A DNA stretch of 64,000 nt from UBA57 sp963577725 (GTDB lineage: Archaea; Thermoproteota; Nitrososphaeria; Nitrososphaerales; UBA57). Positions within the stretch are counted from its first letter, which is position 1; each line of letters opens with the position of its first letter. The position numbers and the translations under genes were made by a program. The notes under the pieces were generated by a model that was not told the origin of the DNA, ran no database searches, and worked only from the letters and a program-made list of their open reading frames with translations. Location: NCBI GenBank assembly GCA_047517285.1, contig JAKZTE010000002.1, positions 42,820 to 106,819 on the forward strand, written 5' to 3'. Below, piece after piece: positions 18,501-27,505 of the stretch.

Positions 18501-20030
18501 GTCGGAGAAGATGAATCAGAATTACAGAAAGCTAAAGCAATATTGCAATTTGTATCAAATAAAATACAAATATCTACAGATGTTCCAATGAGTGCGGCAA
18601 TGATGATAGAAGATTTTGGCATAATTGGATGTATTAATAGTGAAGAAAAGATAAGCGGTGATTCTAGAACTTATCAGATTTTAATGGGAAGTTTGTTAAG
18701 ATCAATAGATGTGGAAGTAAGACCGGTAATCGGAGTGATGGGGACTTCTGGAGATGATATCCAAGCTAGTGCTTTAATAAATACATGGATTGAAGCAAAA
18801 TTAGATGAACAATGGGTGGTCATTGATCCCATAAATAATCTCATAGAGACTGAAATTGTAAGACCAATAAATGTAGAGGAAGGCAAGTCATATAGACAAA
18901 GATATTCAGATATTCCTGAAAACGGAGGAATATTGGCAGCCATGATTTATGATTGTATAACTATTTGCAATGTAGATGTATCTGACGAGTATAGAGGTAC
19001 AGAATCGCCAACAAGACTTGGCTCAATCTTATTTGTAGATGGAGATGTTGAGATAGAAGTAAGAGATTCAAATGGGAATTTTATTGCAAATGGAACATTG
19101 AGTAATTACAAATGGCTTGATAAAGATGTGCCTTTGAACAATAATAGGCAAATTAAGTTAATTTTGTTGTCTGAGGGGGTAGATTTAGAATACATAATAA
19201 TGAGAATCAATGGAGAATTAGGAAAAGAATTTGAAATTAACGGAATGCGAGTAATTAATTTTGAACCGCAAACAAAGTCAATTAAATCTGCATTAATTTC
19301 AAAGACTTCGTCTGACTTTAAATTGGTAGCATTGGGAGAAGATTTCATAATTGCGGAATTCGACTTACTAGGGTTTGATGATCAACCGATTGAAATTTTA
19401 TCAACTTCGTCAGTAGTAGAACATTTAGAACAAAAAAGATTAAATGCAATTCGTATAACAATAATTAGTCATTCAGATATTGATGAATTAATCATACTAA
19501 AATTTTCAGATGGAATACTTTCAGAGATGGAATCCGAATCATCAAGTATTGTAGCGATCATTAATGGAATAGAATCTCCAGTAGAGATAATTGATGATGG
19601 AGTAGTAATAACAATCATAATAGATGACCTGCAGAATCAAAATGAGAATATAATAACGTTATACTTTGCTTCTTATAGTATGAATTTTGAGCTAAGAGAC
19701 CCATTCAATCAGATAATTAGAAATGCGGATATCACCATGATAGGAGAATTTATGAATAGGACGCAAACAAGTAACGAAGGAATGTTTACTAGACTAATTC
19801 CAGGAAACTATGATTTTATTGTAGAGTATAGAGGAGAGCAAGAAATTATTTCAGAGAGAATCACAAATAGAGATATATATGTAGAAATCAATCTTTATCG
19901 TTCAGACACTATGATAGTATTCTTTATAGCTATTATATTTACTGTGATTCTAGTTGTAGCATACAGTATAGAAAAAGCGTTTGCAAGAATTTTACCGGAA
20001 TATAACAACAAGAATACTAATTCATTTTAA
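15594..20030 (+). CDS. Giant surface protein with Ig-like repeats and an inactive transglutaminase-like domain
   Basis: A 1478-residue protein with signal peptide MRSILICCLAVVISLFLIP and a C-terminal membrane anchor (MIVFFIAIIFTVILVVAYSI) with a short cytoplasmic tail. Residues 30-250 and 355-560 are beta-sandwich modules. Residues about 265-350 look like a Big_1/invasin domain. Residues about 575-780 hold three repeats with F/W-GW or KWSG cores (FTGWND, FDKWSG, FMQWTI), as in InlB B-repeat-like modules. Residues about 985-1085 align with the transglutaminase core, but the triad is S1024, N1063 and D1078 instead of Cys, His and Asp. A CarboxypepD_reg-like domain precedes the anchor. Probably a structural or binding protein; its 3' end overlaps the FtsZ-like gene by 4 bases. 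Confidence 0.82.
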   Translation: MRSILICCLAVVISLFLIPTAFAEDVDNSNNFNINIKTVDDTATITEIAIPKGNNKTIRIDLPKQNSAFNGTVALEIEGNPSGLSYSFTSTSITGWQGTTGLHSTLTLSPQLSALSGSYQITIKAINSNNSTDYAQRTITLFISDFEITASPTIVSVRPGEQKDVSITISSKKDDVNNNLDTKFSGSVQLLSTSMSGATITYVDDVVNVPEGGTAFATARITVNSNAESNGEGVFVDVVAKIGDLQHTVTFKVKIESNPLSIGLEVSPNPAIVFQPTFITATITDASGNPVNDASVTFNRMAGNGTFADGGTFTTLTTSSDGKVSATFTTRTKETLSIRVSAVKTNYVAGELTTQIPVKGGFVMSITPAQEQINAGDSKAVTLTITSTDGFSSPVELSYEDVVSGFTVSFSEVSLIPEANGALSTTVTIFVSDNVQSGDTTIVIKGRSGGLTADVSIGINVPKAEFTLSISESQNEIITWQGDIVKIDMVLTSIGGFDGTVQLSTNIDDKPNMDVEFSPSSVSLSSGESKQISLLVTTTSATEPIDKLPIVITATSLTSETTTTAWLQILELFEIVIDSDSKNDGSRIATIVIDGVITQPEQLPVTKYLRENSELTVKITLDIIDETEGTRYIFTGWNDQTNTLEKTIEINAPLTVIAEFDKQHYINIRSTPLGSMIGLLDIEGSGWHKENALIGLNTDEILIVIEDESRYRFDKWSGSIESNDRNIELLVDGPKLIYADYILQYKITKIIEPSFIADIITTFNEQWIDSGTELLLETTKKADEYGFMQWTITGSSFDITRTTNPTTIAVNEPLTIRIQYDLLPMVNIESVRMADNGFEGEGSQAWVKLVNTELRGGYVIIKTSTSINGLIIGPDQQEIYLAPGESKLFAITMNYTKAGSGSIDITLEKTGSQDNKFKKEFKIFTINDKREITNIGIALSSKYLQQIDQWMIPNEKVKICSSEILEQSRVGEDESELQKAKAILQFVSNKIQISTDVPMSAAMMIEDFGIIGCINSEEKISGDSRTYQILMGSLLRSIDVEVRPVIGVMGTSGDDIQASALINTWIEAKLDEQWVVIDPINNLIETEIVRPINVEEGKSYRQRYSDIPENGGILAAMIYDCITICNVDVSDEYRGTESPTRLGSILFVDGDVEIEVRDSNGNFIANGTLSNYKWLDKDVPLNNNRQIKLILLSEGVDLEYIIMRINGELGKEFEINGMRVINFEPQTKSIKSALISKTSSDFKLVALGEDFIIAEFDLLGFDDQPIEILSTSSVVEHLEQKRLNAIRITIISHSDIDELIILKFSDGILSEMESESSSIVAIINGIESPVEIIDDGVVITIIIDDLQNQNENIITLYFASYSMNFELRDPFNQIIRNADITMIGEFMNRTQTSNEGMFTRLIPGNYDFIVEYRGEQEIISERITNRDIYVEINLYRSDTMIVFFIAIIFTVILVVAYSIEKAFARILPEYNNKNTNSF

Positions 20031-21346
20031 TTAGATTTTAACAACTTATTGAGATTTCGATCGTATGTAGTGATTGTATTCTCAAGTTTTTTAAGGTCGT
20101 CTTCACTAATTTGGAATTCATTCCACAAATCAAGTTCTTTAATATATTCTTTAAAACGATCATAACCAGGTTTAACTGTTTCAACTATGTTTTCTAATTT
20201 AGCACCTCCAAGAAGTAATAATACGTCCAACCTATCAGAATTCTCTTTAACAGGAACGATTTGAATCAGAGATTCTTTCAAGGAAGGAAAACGTTTTCGA
20301 TTCCATGCATTATAATCATCTTCTAGACGCTTAGCAGATACAGTATTAAGAACAGATTCAGGAACACGAATAACAGCAATATTCAATATGATAGATTCGT
20401 ACTGGAAGGGAGAAAGCGGAAAATATGCTGCGTCGTCTAGTATATTTTTTAAATTGTCATAGATTTCATAACTTCGACCATAAACATAGACCGGTGAGAA
20501 AGCTAGAACTTTGAGAGACTTTGCCATTTTACCAAGACTATTTATTGCATGTCCATTACTAGTTAACAAACTAAGAATTCTTGGAACTAAGATGTCACAT
20601 CCTAATTTTTTACCTGAACGGTCTATTCCAATCATTTTGCTAAGTGAATCACCTTGTAAAACAATAAGCATATCGCCCGAAGTCTTTTGATTTTTTACTA
20701 AACGAGAAATGCCACAATACGCATTGAATTGTACTTGATCAGTGTCATTATTAGATGGGAGGGAAGCAAGAACTATTCGTGAAGATTTAGGATTAATGTG
20801 TTTGATCTTTTTAATTAAGGGAAGGGTAAGTCCTGAAACTAGTGTTTCTCCGATTGACCCAGTAATAATAGCAGTCTGTTCATCAATATTATTATTAATG
20901 CCAACCCGACGAATTTTATCTTCAAATTTATCAAATTCAGAAAAGGTATTTTCAAATTCACTCCAAGTATTGATATTAGAATCATAATCTTTATCGATTA
21001 GATAATAATTAGAATCGATAGAAGTAGATTCAGTTGAATCAAAAGAATTTTTTTCAGAATCAATAAAATCAACTAATAAATGATTTAATCGTTCAGGATG
21101 AATAGAATTTTTAAATGAAAGAAGCGTCTGTGAGCCAAAATCCCCAATACCAAAGTTAATTACTTTATGAAGATTTTTGACTTTAACCGAATTAAGATTA
21201 TCGATCAAAAGTGAAAGTTCTTTTTTAAAATTGATTAAAGGAAGATTACAAGTTGCGCATTCTTCTAAACCACGAACATTCTTGTGATCGTCAGGGCATA
21301 AAATAAAAGAATTGTAAGAAAGATTTCTAGATGTAGGACGAGCCAT
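20027..21346 (-). CDS. Zinc-ribbon protein with a degenerate FtsZ/tubulin-like domain
   Basis: About 439 residues from ATG 21346; an ATG 15 bases upstream is also in frame. A short zinc ribbon (CPDDHKNVRGLEECATC, C22/H26/C35/C38 in longer numbering) is followed by a domain whose order matches FtsZ. FGIGDFGS sits at the first nucleotide loop, TGSIGETLVSGLTLPLIKKI at the tubulin signature position, RIVLASLPSN matches the IVTLP strand, and FNAYCGISRLVKNQKTSGDMLIVLQGDSL matches the 'nAeeGi..L....DtlIvIpNd.L' block. The GGGTGSG loop is lost and no clear T7 NxDxxD is seen, so GTP binding is doubtful. I infer a regulator or capping paralogue of the tubulin-like GTPase nearby. Confidence 0.6.
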   Translation of the reverse strand: MARPTSRNLSYNSFILCPDDHKNVRGLEECATCNLPLINFKKELSLLIDNLNSVKVKNLHKVINFGIGDFGSQTLLSFKNSIHPERLNHLLVDFIDSEKNSFDSTESTSIDSNYYLIDKDYDSNINTWSEFENTFSEFDKFEDKIRRVGINNNIDEQTAIITGSIGETLVSGLTLPLIKKIKHINPKSSRIVLASLPSNNDTDQVQFNAYCGISRLVKNQKTSGDMLIVLQGDSLSKMIGIDRSGKKLGCDILVPRILSLLTSNGHAINSLGKMAKSLKVLAFSPVYVYGRSYEIYDNLKNILDDAAYFPLSPFQYESIILNIAVIRVPESVLNTVSAKRLEDDYNAWNRKRFPSLKESLIQIVPVKENSDRLDVLLLLGGAKLENIVETVKPGYDRFKEYIKELDLWNEFQISEDDLKKLENTITTYDRNLNKLLKSN

Positions 21347-21430
21347 AATAATGTATATCATATAAAAGAATAAAAATAATTGGGTCAGATAGGCATAATT
21401 CCTATTAATTATTAATTAATAGTAAGATAT

Positions 21431-22411
21431 ATGAAACGACAAGACAAAGATATTGAATATAAATCAGTAATACTGGAACAGAGTAACAGGAATATAAAAG
21501 GTCGTTTAATGGTAACAGGGAATAAAATTTTATTTCAGAAAAAAGTTGGTTTAATATCAAAAAAATATGAAACTGAATTTCAGACGATAATTGAATCAAT
21601 AAACAAAATCGAAAAAGAAAGTTATTCGAAAATTTTAATTACAGATAGAGAAAAAGGCATTACAGTAAAATTTATTTTAGATACGCCAGTTGAGGCGAAT
21701 GAAATTAGTGATAAAATTAATAATACAATAGATCGATTAATTCTTGATATTGAAGAAGGGAAAAAGGATGAGATGGATCAGAGAATCAATCTAGCAAATT
21801 ATTCAACCTATGTTTATGATATTTCATTAGAATTATGGACTGCAATTAGTTTGTTATTCATAATTATGAAAGAAACAATAGACAATAATTGGGATGAAGT
21901 TGATAGAAAGGTGGAAGATTTCAAAGAAATAGTAGCAGAATTAGAGAATAATAAAGTGAATATCAATGGTGATGCAAAAAATATTATAACGTCAATTAAA
22001 AGTAGAGATGATTTAACGATAGTGAATTCAATCAGAGTGTTGATAAAAACATTAGGCGAGTCGTTACAAAGTCCTTTACCATATAGTGAATGGAGGGAAA
22101 TTAGTTCAGTCATGAAACCAAGTTGGGAGAACTTACAATTTTTTTATCTCTTTACGGTTGCAATATTTGAATCATATTATTTTGAGAACATGAATATGGA
22201 TGAAGAGAAGAAATCATCTAAAGCAAATGTAATTAAATACATTCCAATAGTGAATGGGCATTTTTCAGATCAATTATTTGATAAAACAAAATATTCGACA
22301 AAAACACTCAGAGAAAGTAATGATACAATTGAGCAATTAATAGATGAAACTACTGATAGATTGCAAGAGTTGTTGAAAGATTCTTTGAAGAAAGTAAGTT
22401 TGTTAAATTAG
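21431..22411 (+). CDS. Uncharacterised protein with possible N-terminal PH/GRAM-like domain
   Basis: 326 residues and no recognisable family. The first ~100 residues (NIKGRLMVTGNKILFQKKVGLISKKYETEFQTI...) have the strand pattern 'G.L.lT..rilf..k......yei....I..i' seen in GRAM/PH membrane-binding domains. The rest is mostly helical and charged, with two more hydrophobic helices (WTAISLLFIIMKETI; LQFFYLFTVAIFESYYF) and a C-terminal helix that could be a coiled coil. No signal peptide. It is divergent from the FtsZ-like gene (about 70-base gap) and convergent with the polytopic protein (2-base gap). The neighbourhood suggests a membrane-peripheral partner of the tubulin-like system; the fold call is tentative. 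Confidence 0.6.
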   Translation: MKRQDKDIEYKSVILEQSNRNIKGRLMVTGNKILFQKKVGLISKKYETEFQTIIESINKIEKESYSKILITDREKGITVKFILDTPVEANEISDKINNTIDRLILDIEEGKKDEMDQRINLANYSTYVYDISLELWTAISLLFIIMKETIDNNWDEVDRKVEDFKEIVAELENNKVNINGDAKNIITSIKSRDDLTIVNSIRVLIKTLGESLQSPLPYSEWREISSVMKPSWENLQFFYLFTVAIFESYYFENMNMDEEKKSSKANVIKYIPIVNGHFSDQLFDKTKYSTKTLRESNDTIEQLIDETTDRLQELLKDSLKKVSLLN

Positions 22412-22413
22412 GG

Positions 22414-24777
22414 TTATTTATTTTTCAATAATGTATTTTTAGATGTGTCGAATGTAACATTGGATTTACCATAAGCAAATAGTTGCAAATACTGTACCGC
22501 GTATTTACTCTTTACAGGCAATTGCCTAGGAATAACTTTCCCTTCGATACTAATTAATGAAGAGATCAATGGTTCAATATTAACATAATTTAAGATAAAT
22601 TCATTCATAATTAGGTATTTCTTGAGCGTAGTGGCTTCATTTTCAATAATTTTTATGCCATATTCGATATTTGACAATCTATCTGACAAATCAGTTTGTG
22701 CCTGATCGTCAAGTCGTCTGAGAGAAGATTCGATTTCAGAAATCAGTTGTGTATCTTTACCCCATTGAAAATCTAAAGGAACACGTGTGTCATTGCGTTT
22801 TTCAAATTCTCTCAATAATCGTAATAATTCGCCAATAACAGTATGTGTACCTGTTTCAAGAAATTGTAACATAGACATAACATCAGGCAGATATAGAATT
22901 CCATTAAAGGTAGAAAGTTGCTCATAATGGATCTGAATCTGTTTAGCAACATCAATAGTTTCAATGTCGGTCGGGGTTTGACCCAGAGATTCATTCAATG
23001 GAATTACATTATATTCGTGCATTTTTAATGAACGTTCAATTAAACGTTTAAGATTCGTAATAGTTTTGTGCATTAGTGGATTATAGCGTTTATGAAGCGA
23101 AGCAATTGTAATAAGAAGAGCATCTAAAGCTTGTGAGCCTTTTCCTTGTAGAATGAAGTTTTCACTAATAGAAATAGAAGTGAATTCCAGCGTAGAATCA
23201 AATTCTTTTTGTACAACAGTAACAAGATTTTCTGCAACACGAATAGTATTCTGAGATACTTCCAGAAAATAGTCGTTTAATTCACGTTGATTATTTAAAA
23301 CGTCGTCAAATGCAATGTCAGAACTATAAGATAAATGGTCAGAGTTTATAGATGGAAGATTAGTAATACCAAGTTTTTCAAGCTTAGTTACAATATCTTG
23401 ACATTTATCAAGTTGATCATTATGAAAATTGATGACCTTAAGGTGTAATGAATCATTTCCAGACATTTGAGAATCAGAGAAAACGTGAATTTTTTCAGAT
23501 TTTTCTTTGAGTCCTGAATAAGAGAGTGTGGATAATCCATCAAGAGTAATAGAAAGTTCTTCTTTGAATTCGCCAAGAGAGGTTATTGCATTACTAATAT
23601 CAATACCAGGGCATATTTCCTGAATTTCCTCTAGTTGTGAACCAGAATTATCAATACTATTGAGATAATTATTGCATTGTTCTTTAACTAATTCAGTGAG
23701 TTCGGCACCTTTTGATCTTCTAGAAAGATTGATAGAGGATAATGATATTGCAACACCAATTGTACCCGCGGCAAGAATAGATTTGAATGAATTAGATGAG
23801 TTAAAACCAGTAGAATAGTCAAAAGGAATTTGCATGGCTTGTAAAGGAACAATAAAGAACAGTGTGCCAACAATAAGAGTAATTACATAAGAATAACTGG
23901 GCAATATACTTAATTCAATACCACGTTCATCCATCCACGGCCATAGTTTATCTAGAATAGATATAAAAGAAAGAGACAGAATCAAAAGGATTGGAATAAA
24001 TAACAGAACAAGATTATCGATTAGAACAAACAGATATGAATTAAAGAGGTTATTTTGTAGAGAAAATAAACCGGAAAGAGATTCACTAAGAGCAAATTCA
24101 TTAAAAGACAGCAACCTAGGACTAGTTTCATAAACAATTTGTGAGAACATAGGAATAGTAGAATCAGATATAAGAGAATATATTGCCTGTGGCCTAGTAT
24201 TGAGATTAATTGATAATGTTTCTGCTAATCCAAGTGCATTAAATGGAATAAATATAATTAGGAATGAAAATAAAAGTCCAATATTTTTTGAGAGGTTATT
24301 AGTTTTTTTAATTACAGCATAAACAAGCATAAGAGGTATTGAAATAAAATAATATGGAGTTAGGAATAAAGTTCCAGCAGTTAAACCAAATATTAGAGTG
24401 AAAATATTATCTGAGTCATTTAATGCTTTAGCAATAAAGACGCCGATAACGAAGAAACTAAGTAATAACCACCAAAAAGGTATTGATGTTTGATAAAGAT
24501 ACGCAGGAATAAACAGAATAAATGAGATTAGAAATCCAGAAGTTATTGACCTGAATCCAATAAAAGCAGAAAGAATTGAAATAAGAAATACAATAGGAAT
24601 TGGATATAATGGAACAACGTATAGAATAATTAGACTAAATAAGAAGATTGAACTAGCAAATAGAATCTTTTTTAGATTTTTACGATATTGGTGTTCTCGT
24701 TCAATAGCATTATCGATATCAGAAGATGGTCGGAATCCAACTTTATCAATTACAGAAGAATTGATTAATTTAGACAA
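22414..24777 (-). CDS. Polytopic membrane protein with a long cytoplasmic helical domain
   Basis: 787 residues, start TTG at 24777. About nine or ten membrane segments lie between residues 40 and 355, for example ILFASSIFLFSLIILYVV and YVITLIVGTLFFIVPL. From about 360 to the end it is soluble, helical and charged, with heptad-like stretches, and ends in a short basic tail. No transporter or enzyme motif is seen. It starts 26 bases after the tubulin-like gene and is almost surely in one operon with it. The layout fits a membrane platform whose cytoplasmic coil contacts the GTPase. Family not recognised. Confidence 0.7.
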   Translation of the reverse strand: MSKLINSSVIDKVGFRPSSDIDNAIEREHQYRKNLKKILFASSIFLFSLIILYVVPLYPIPIVFLISILSAFIGFRSITSGFLISFILFIPAYLYQTSIPFWWLLLSFFVIGVFIAKALNDSDNIFTLIFGLTAGTLFLTPYYFISIPLMLVYAVIKKTNNLSKNIGLLFSFLIIFIPFNALGLAETLSINLNTRPQAIYSLISDSTIPMFSQIVYETSPRLLSFNEFALSESLSGLFSLQNNLFNSYLFVLIDNLVLLFIPILLILSLSFISILDKLWPWMDERGIELSILPSYSYVITLIVGTLFFIVPLQAMQIPFDYSTGFNSSNSFKSILAAGTIGVAISLSSINLSRRSKGAELTELVKEQCNNYLNSIDNSGSQLEEIQEICPGIDISNAITSLGEFKEELSITLDGLSTLSYSGLKEKSEKIHVFSDSQMSGNDSLHLKVINFHNDQLDKCQDIVTKLEKLGITNLPSINSDHLSYSSDIAFDDVLNNQRELNDYFLEVSQNTIRVAENLVTVVQKEFDSTLEFTSISISENFILQGKGSQALDALLITIASLHKRYNPLMHKTITNLKRLIERSLKMHEYNVIPLNESLGQTPTDIETIDVAKQIQIHYEQLSTFNGILYLPDVMSMLQFLETGTHTVIGELLRLLREFEKRNDTRVPLDFQWGKDTQLISEIESSLRRLDDQAQTDLSDRLSNIEYGIKIIENEATTLKKYLIMNEFILNYVNIEPLISSLISIEGKVIPRQLPVKSKYAVQYLQLFAYGKSNVTFDTSKNTLLKNK

Positions 24778-24802
24778 TCTTTATCTCCAAAATATCAGAG
24801 AA

Positions 24803-27505
24803 TTATGAACTGGTATCCTCAATCCGTTTAGTGCTTTTAAGTTCATGACCAGGAGTTACATGAACACCTTGTTCTAACAAATAGGAATGAGATAGGAGTC
24901 TTTCCCCTTGAGTAGTTTGATTATACAGGATATCCATTTCTTTGAATGTTTCTAGATCTTTGACACTAGCTTTTGCAGCAATAATTAGAAATCTCATAGT
25001 CCAAGGATCAGTTGAATCAACTTCGCGTATGTAAATACTTTTGGAAGCGTCTTGTTTTACATAACCAGATAACATAGTCTTAGCTTCATCACTCAGGTCT
25101 TTATCCCATAAACCACGAGGACTTACTACAGTAAACCACAGATAATCAGTTCTGTATTCAGCAGTTAGACCCATTGTAGCAGGAATTCTGAATATACCAA
25201 GGGCTCCAGAGAGATATTCCTTAAGATGTTGTCTATCAATAATTTCGTTGAGCATATTCTCTTGTGTAAGAGAGGCTTCATCTTCCAGAAGTATACGTTG
25301 CATAATTTTTAGTTGTTCGCCTTCAGTTAATTCAGCAACACGATCATAATAACCGCGATCTCGCATAGACTCATTCATTTTCTCGTAATAGGTATTTTGA
25401 AGAATAGAAGCTCCAGTTAATAATTTTCTATATGAAGAGGCTACTTCGAATTTTCTTTCAATATTTTGATATGCAGAAAGTTTTGACTGGATAGTTTGAC
25501 GTTCTTCAGTAATCGCAGTGAGTTGAGAATTTATAATATTTAATTCATGCTCGAGATCTGATGCTTTACCTTGCATATACTTCTTTTTTGGACCTAGAAA
25601 TCCAAATCTAATTTTCTTTGCTTGTCCGCCTACTCTGACTTTTTCTTGTTCACGACTACGTTTTTTAATTGTAAGGTTTTCTTCTTCAACTTTTAGTTCC
25701 TCTGTTCTTTCAGTTGTTAGTCTTTTCATAACTTGGCAATCACCAAGTCGTGCATCAAGAGTCTTAACTTCAGTTTCAGTAGGAGACAGTAAAGAAGACA
25801 GAAGTGCAAAGTTTATGACAAGTTCAGGATTACTAATTCGTTCTACTGCAATTTTCATTCGTTTATGTAGTTCAGTTTTTTCTGATTTGTCAAGTGTTTT
25901 ATTAAGTTTATCCGCAAGATTACTGATATTAAGATATAATTGTAAACCAGTAAGATATTGATCAATAAGTTCAACTAGATTGATAGTATCAGTAATAATT
26001 TGATTTTGTCTTGGAGTAAGTTTTTGAGCACTAGGCAATGTGTTGCGTAAGTCTTCGGTTAATTGCTTAACTTTATCTTGTAAAGTATTATAATTTTGAG
26101 ATAAGTTACTACTAAGGGATACTAGTTCTTCTGATAGAGTTCTTATCCTAGCTTCTACAGTGCCATCTGCAGCATCCAATCCTATTGATAAAACGGATCT
26201 GGACAAGTCACCTACTAAAGTACGTGTAGAAGTTTCTGCTCCACGAATATGCATGAGTAATTCGGCCTCCATAGAAATCCCCTCTCCAAGGAAGCTTTGA
26301 ACGTTTTCTTCAAATCTTGATTCATCATAGGTATTTTTCTCGATAGAGATGCCTCGATATACTGCTTTTAATTCATCGTACGATGAATTCATTACATCGA
26401 TGAGTCCTTTAGATTGTTCATTTCCTGAGTAAATTTCTAATTTTTCTTTTCTTAGTTCACGTAAACGGTCTAATTTATCAAGATATATTTTAGTGAGTTC
26501 AATAAATTCAGCAACTGGATAAGAAACTTTCAGTGTAGAAATTACATTGACCCATTTTCCGCCTAAATCTACATTAGAACCGATATTACTGAATAGATCT
26601 GCCAAGTCAAAATTCAGAGATTTCATCAATATATCAACTATAGCCTCATCGACTAACTTACGAGCGTCAAGTACACTTCCAGTTCTACTATAAGCAGGAC
26701 CAAGAGACATCATAAGAAAAGCCGTAAACGGATTTTTATATGGTTCTCCATAAGCGCTAACAATATTATGATTTAGAGATCGATCGATAGCATATTCATG
26801 TTCAAGAAGAGAAGAATAACAAGAAGCGCCTTTAGCAGGAGGGTCGTCACCGCTACAAGGGAGAATGGCCAATCCAATAATTGGTATTCCACTACCTATT
26901 TTTTTTCTCAGATGTCTTGCAAAGTCTAATGCAGTACCACTGCCTGAACCGCCACCAAGGCCATAAACCAAAAAGATAATTGGCTGAATAGTAGACGTAA
27001 AGACCTGTTCTTTAAATTTATCCATATAACCGTCGACAAGTTTGAGATGATGATAATTCAATCCATAAATCGCTTTAGATAAAGCGCGTTTTCTTCCAAC
27101 TCCTCCAGCAAGCGGAGGAATTTCCATAGACGAAGAGAGCCAAGGTGTATAATGTTCAGGTACAACTGCACCTTCACGTTCAAGAAAATCTGGATAGGCT
27201 TTAATAAAATCAAACATTGATTCCGGAGTAGGGAATTTCATAGTTTTACTTACAAGATGTATTTTATCAGCAGGAATTCCATTGGTTTTTAGGTTTTCAG
27301 ATAGATTCTTGTAAGCCATATCAAGACTACGTATATCATGATCTGCAACATCTAATGCAAGCAGTGAAATTTTGATTCCGTCGATTTTCAATAGGGGAAG
27401 TAAATTATCGTGATTTTGTATAAATGTTTCAATTACATTTGCACCTGTGCCTCCGAGGCCAACAATTTGTATGGAACTAGTATAATCTGAAGGCAAAGTA
27501 ATCAC
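24803..27505 (-). CDS. Tubulin/FtsZ-superfamily GTPase with long coiled-coil C-terminal region
   Basis: 900 residues. The N-terminal third is a tubulin-type GTPase, with first loop GLGGTGAN (16-23), tubulin signature GLGGGSGSG (182-190) and a T7-like catalytic loop NFDLADLFSN with N298, D300 and D303 in the NxDxxD order of FtsZ. It has a long insertion with RKRALSK between the first two, as in the Tubulin_2 group. Residues ~420-700 are mostly coiled coil, and a ~190-residue globular C-terminal part follows. Start is GTG at 27505, overlapping the stop of the upstream membrane protein by one base. It probably polymerises with GTP; its role is unknown. It is much larger than FtsZ or CetZ (about 350-400 residues). 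Confidence 0.85.
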   Translation of the reverse strand: MITLPSDYTSSIQIVGLGGTGANVIETFIQNHDNLLPLLKIDGIKISLLALDVADHDIRSLDMAYKNLSENLKTNGIPADKIHLVSKTMKFPTPESMFDFIKAYPDFLEREGAVVPEHYTPWLSSSMEIPPLAGGVGRKRALSKAIYGLNYHHLKLVDGYMDKFKEQVFTSTIQPIIFLVYGLGGGSGSGTALDFARHLRKKIGSGIPIIGLAILPCSGDDPPAKGASCYSSLLEHEYAIDRSLNHNIVSAYGEPYKNPFTAFLMMSLGPAYSRTGSVLDARKLVDEAIVDILMKSLNFDLADLFSNIGSNVDLGGKWVNVISTLKVSYPVAEFIELTKIYLDKLDRLRELRKEKLEIYSGNEQSKGLIDVMNSSYDELKAVYRGISIEKNTYDESRFEENVQSFLGEGISMEAELLMHIRGAETSTRTLVGDLSRSVLSIGLDAADGTVEARIRTLSEELVSLSSNLSQNYNTLQDKVKQLTEDLRNTLPSAQKLTPRQNQIITDTINLVELIDQYLTGLQLYLNISNLADKLNKTLDKSEKTELHKRMKIAVERISNPELVINFALLSSLLSPTETEVKTLDARLGDCQVMKRLTTERTEELKVEEENLTIKKRSREQEKVRVGGQAKKIRFGFLGPKKKYMQGKASDLEHELNIINSQLTAITEERQTIQSKLSAYQNIERKFEVASSYRKLLTGASILQNTYYEKMNESMRDRGYYDRVAELTEGEQLKIMQRILLEDEASLTQENMLNEIIDRQHLKEYLSGALGIFRIPATMGLTAEYRTDYLWFTVVSPRGLWDKDLSDEAKTMLSGYVKQDASKSIYIREVDSTDPWTMRFLIIAAKASVKDLETFKEMDILYNQTTQGERLLSHSYLLEQGVHVTPGHELKSTKRIEDTSS

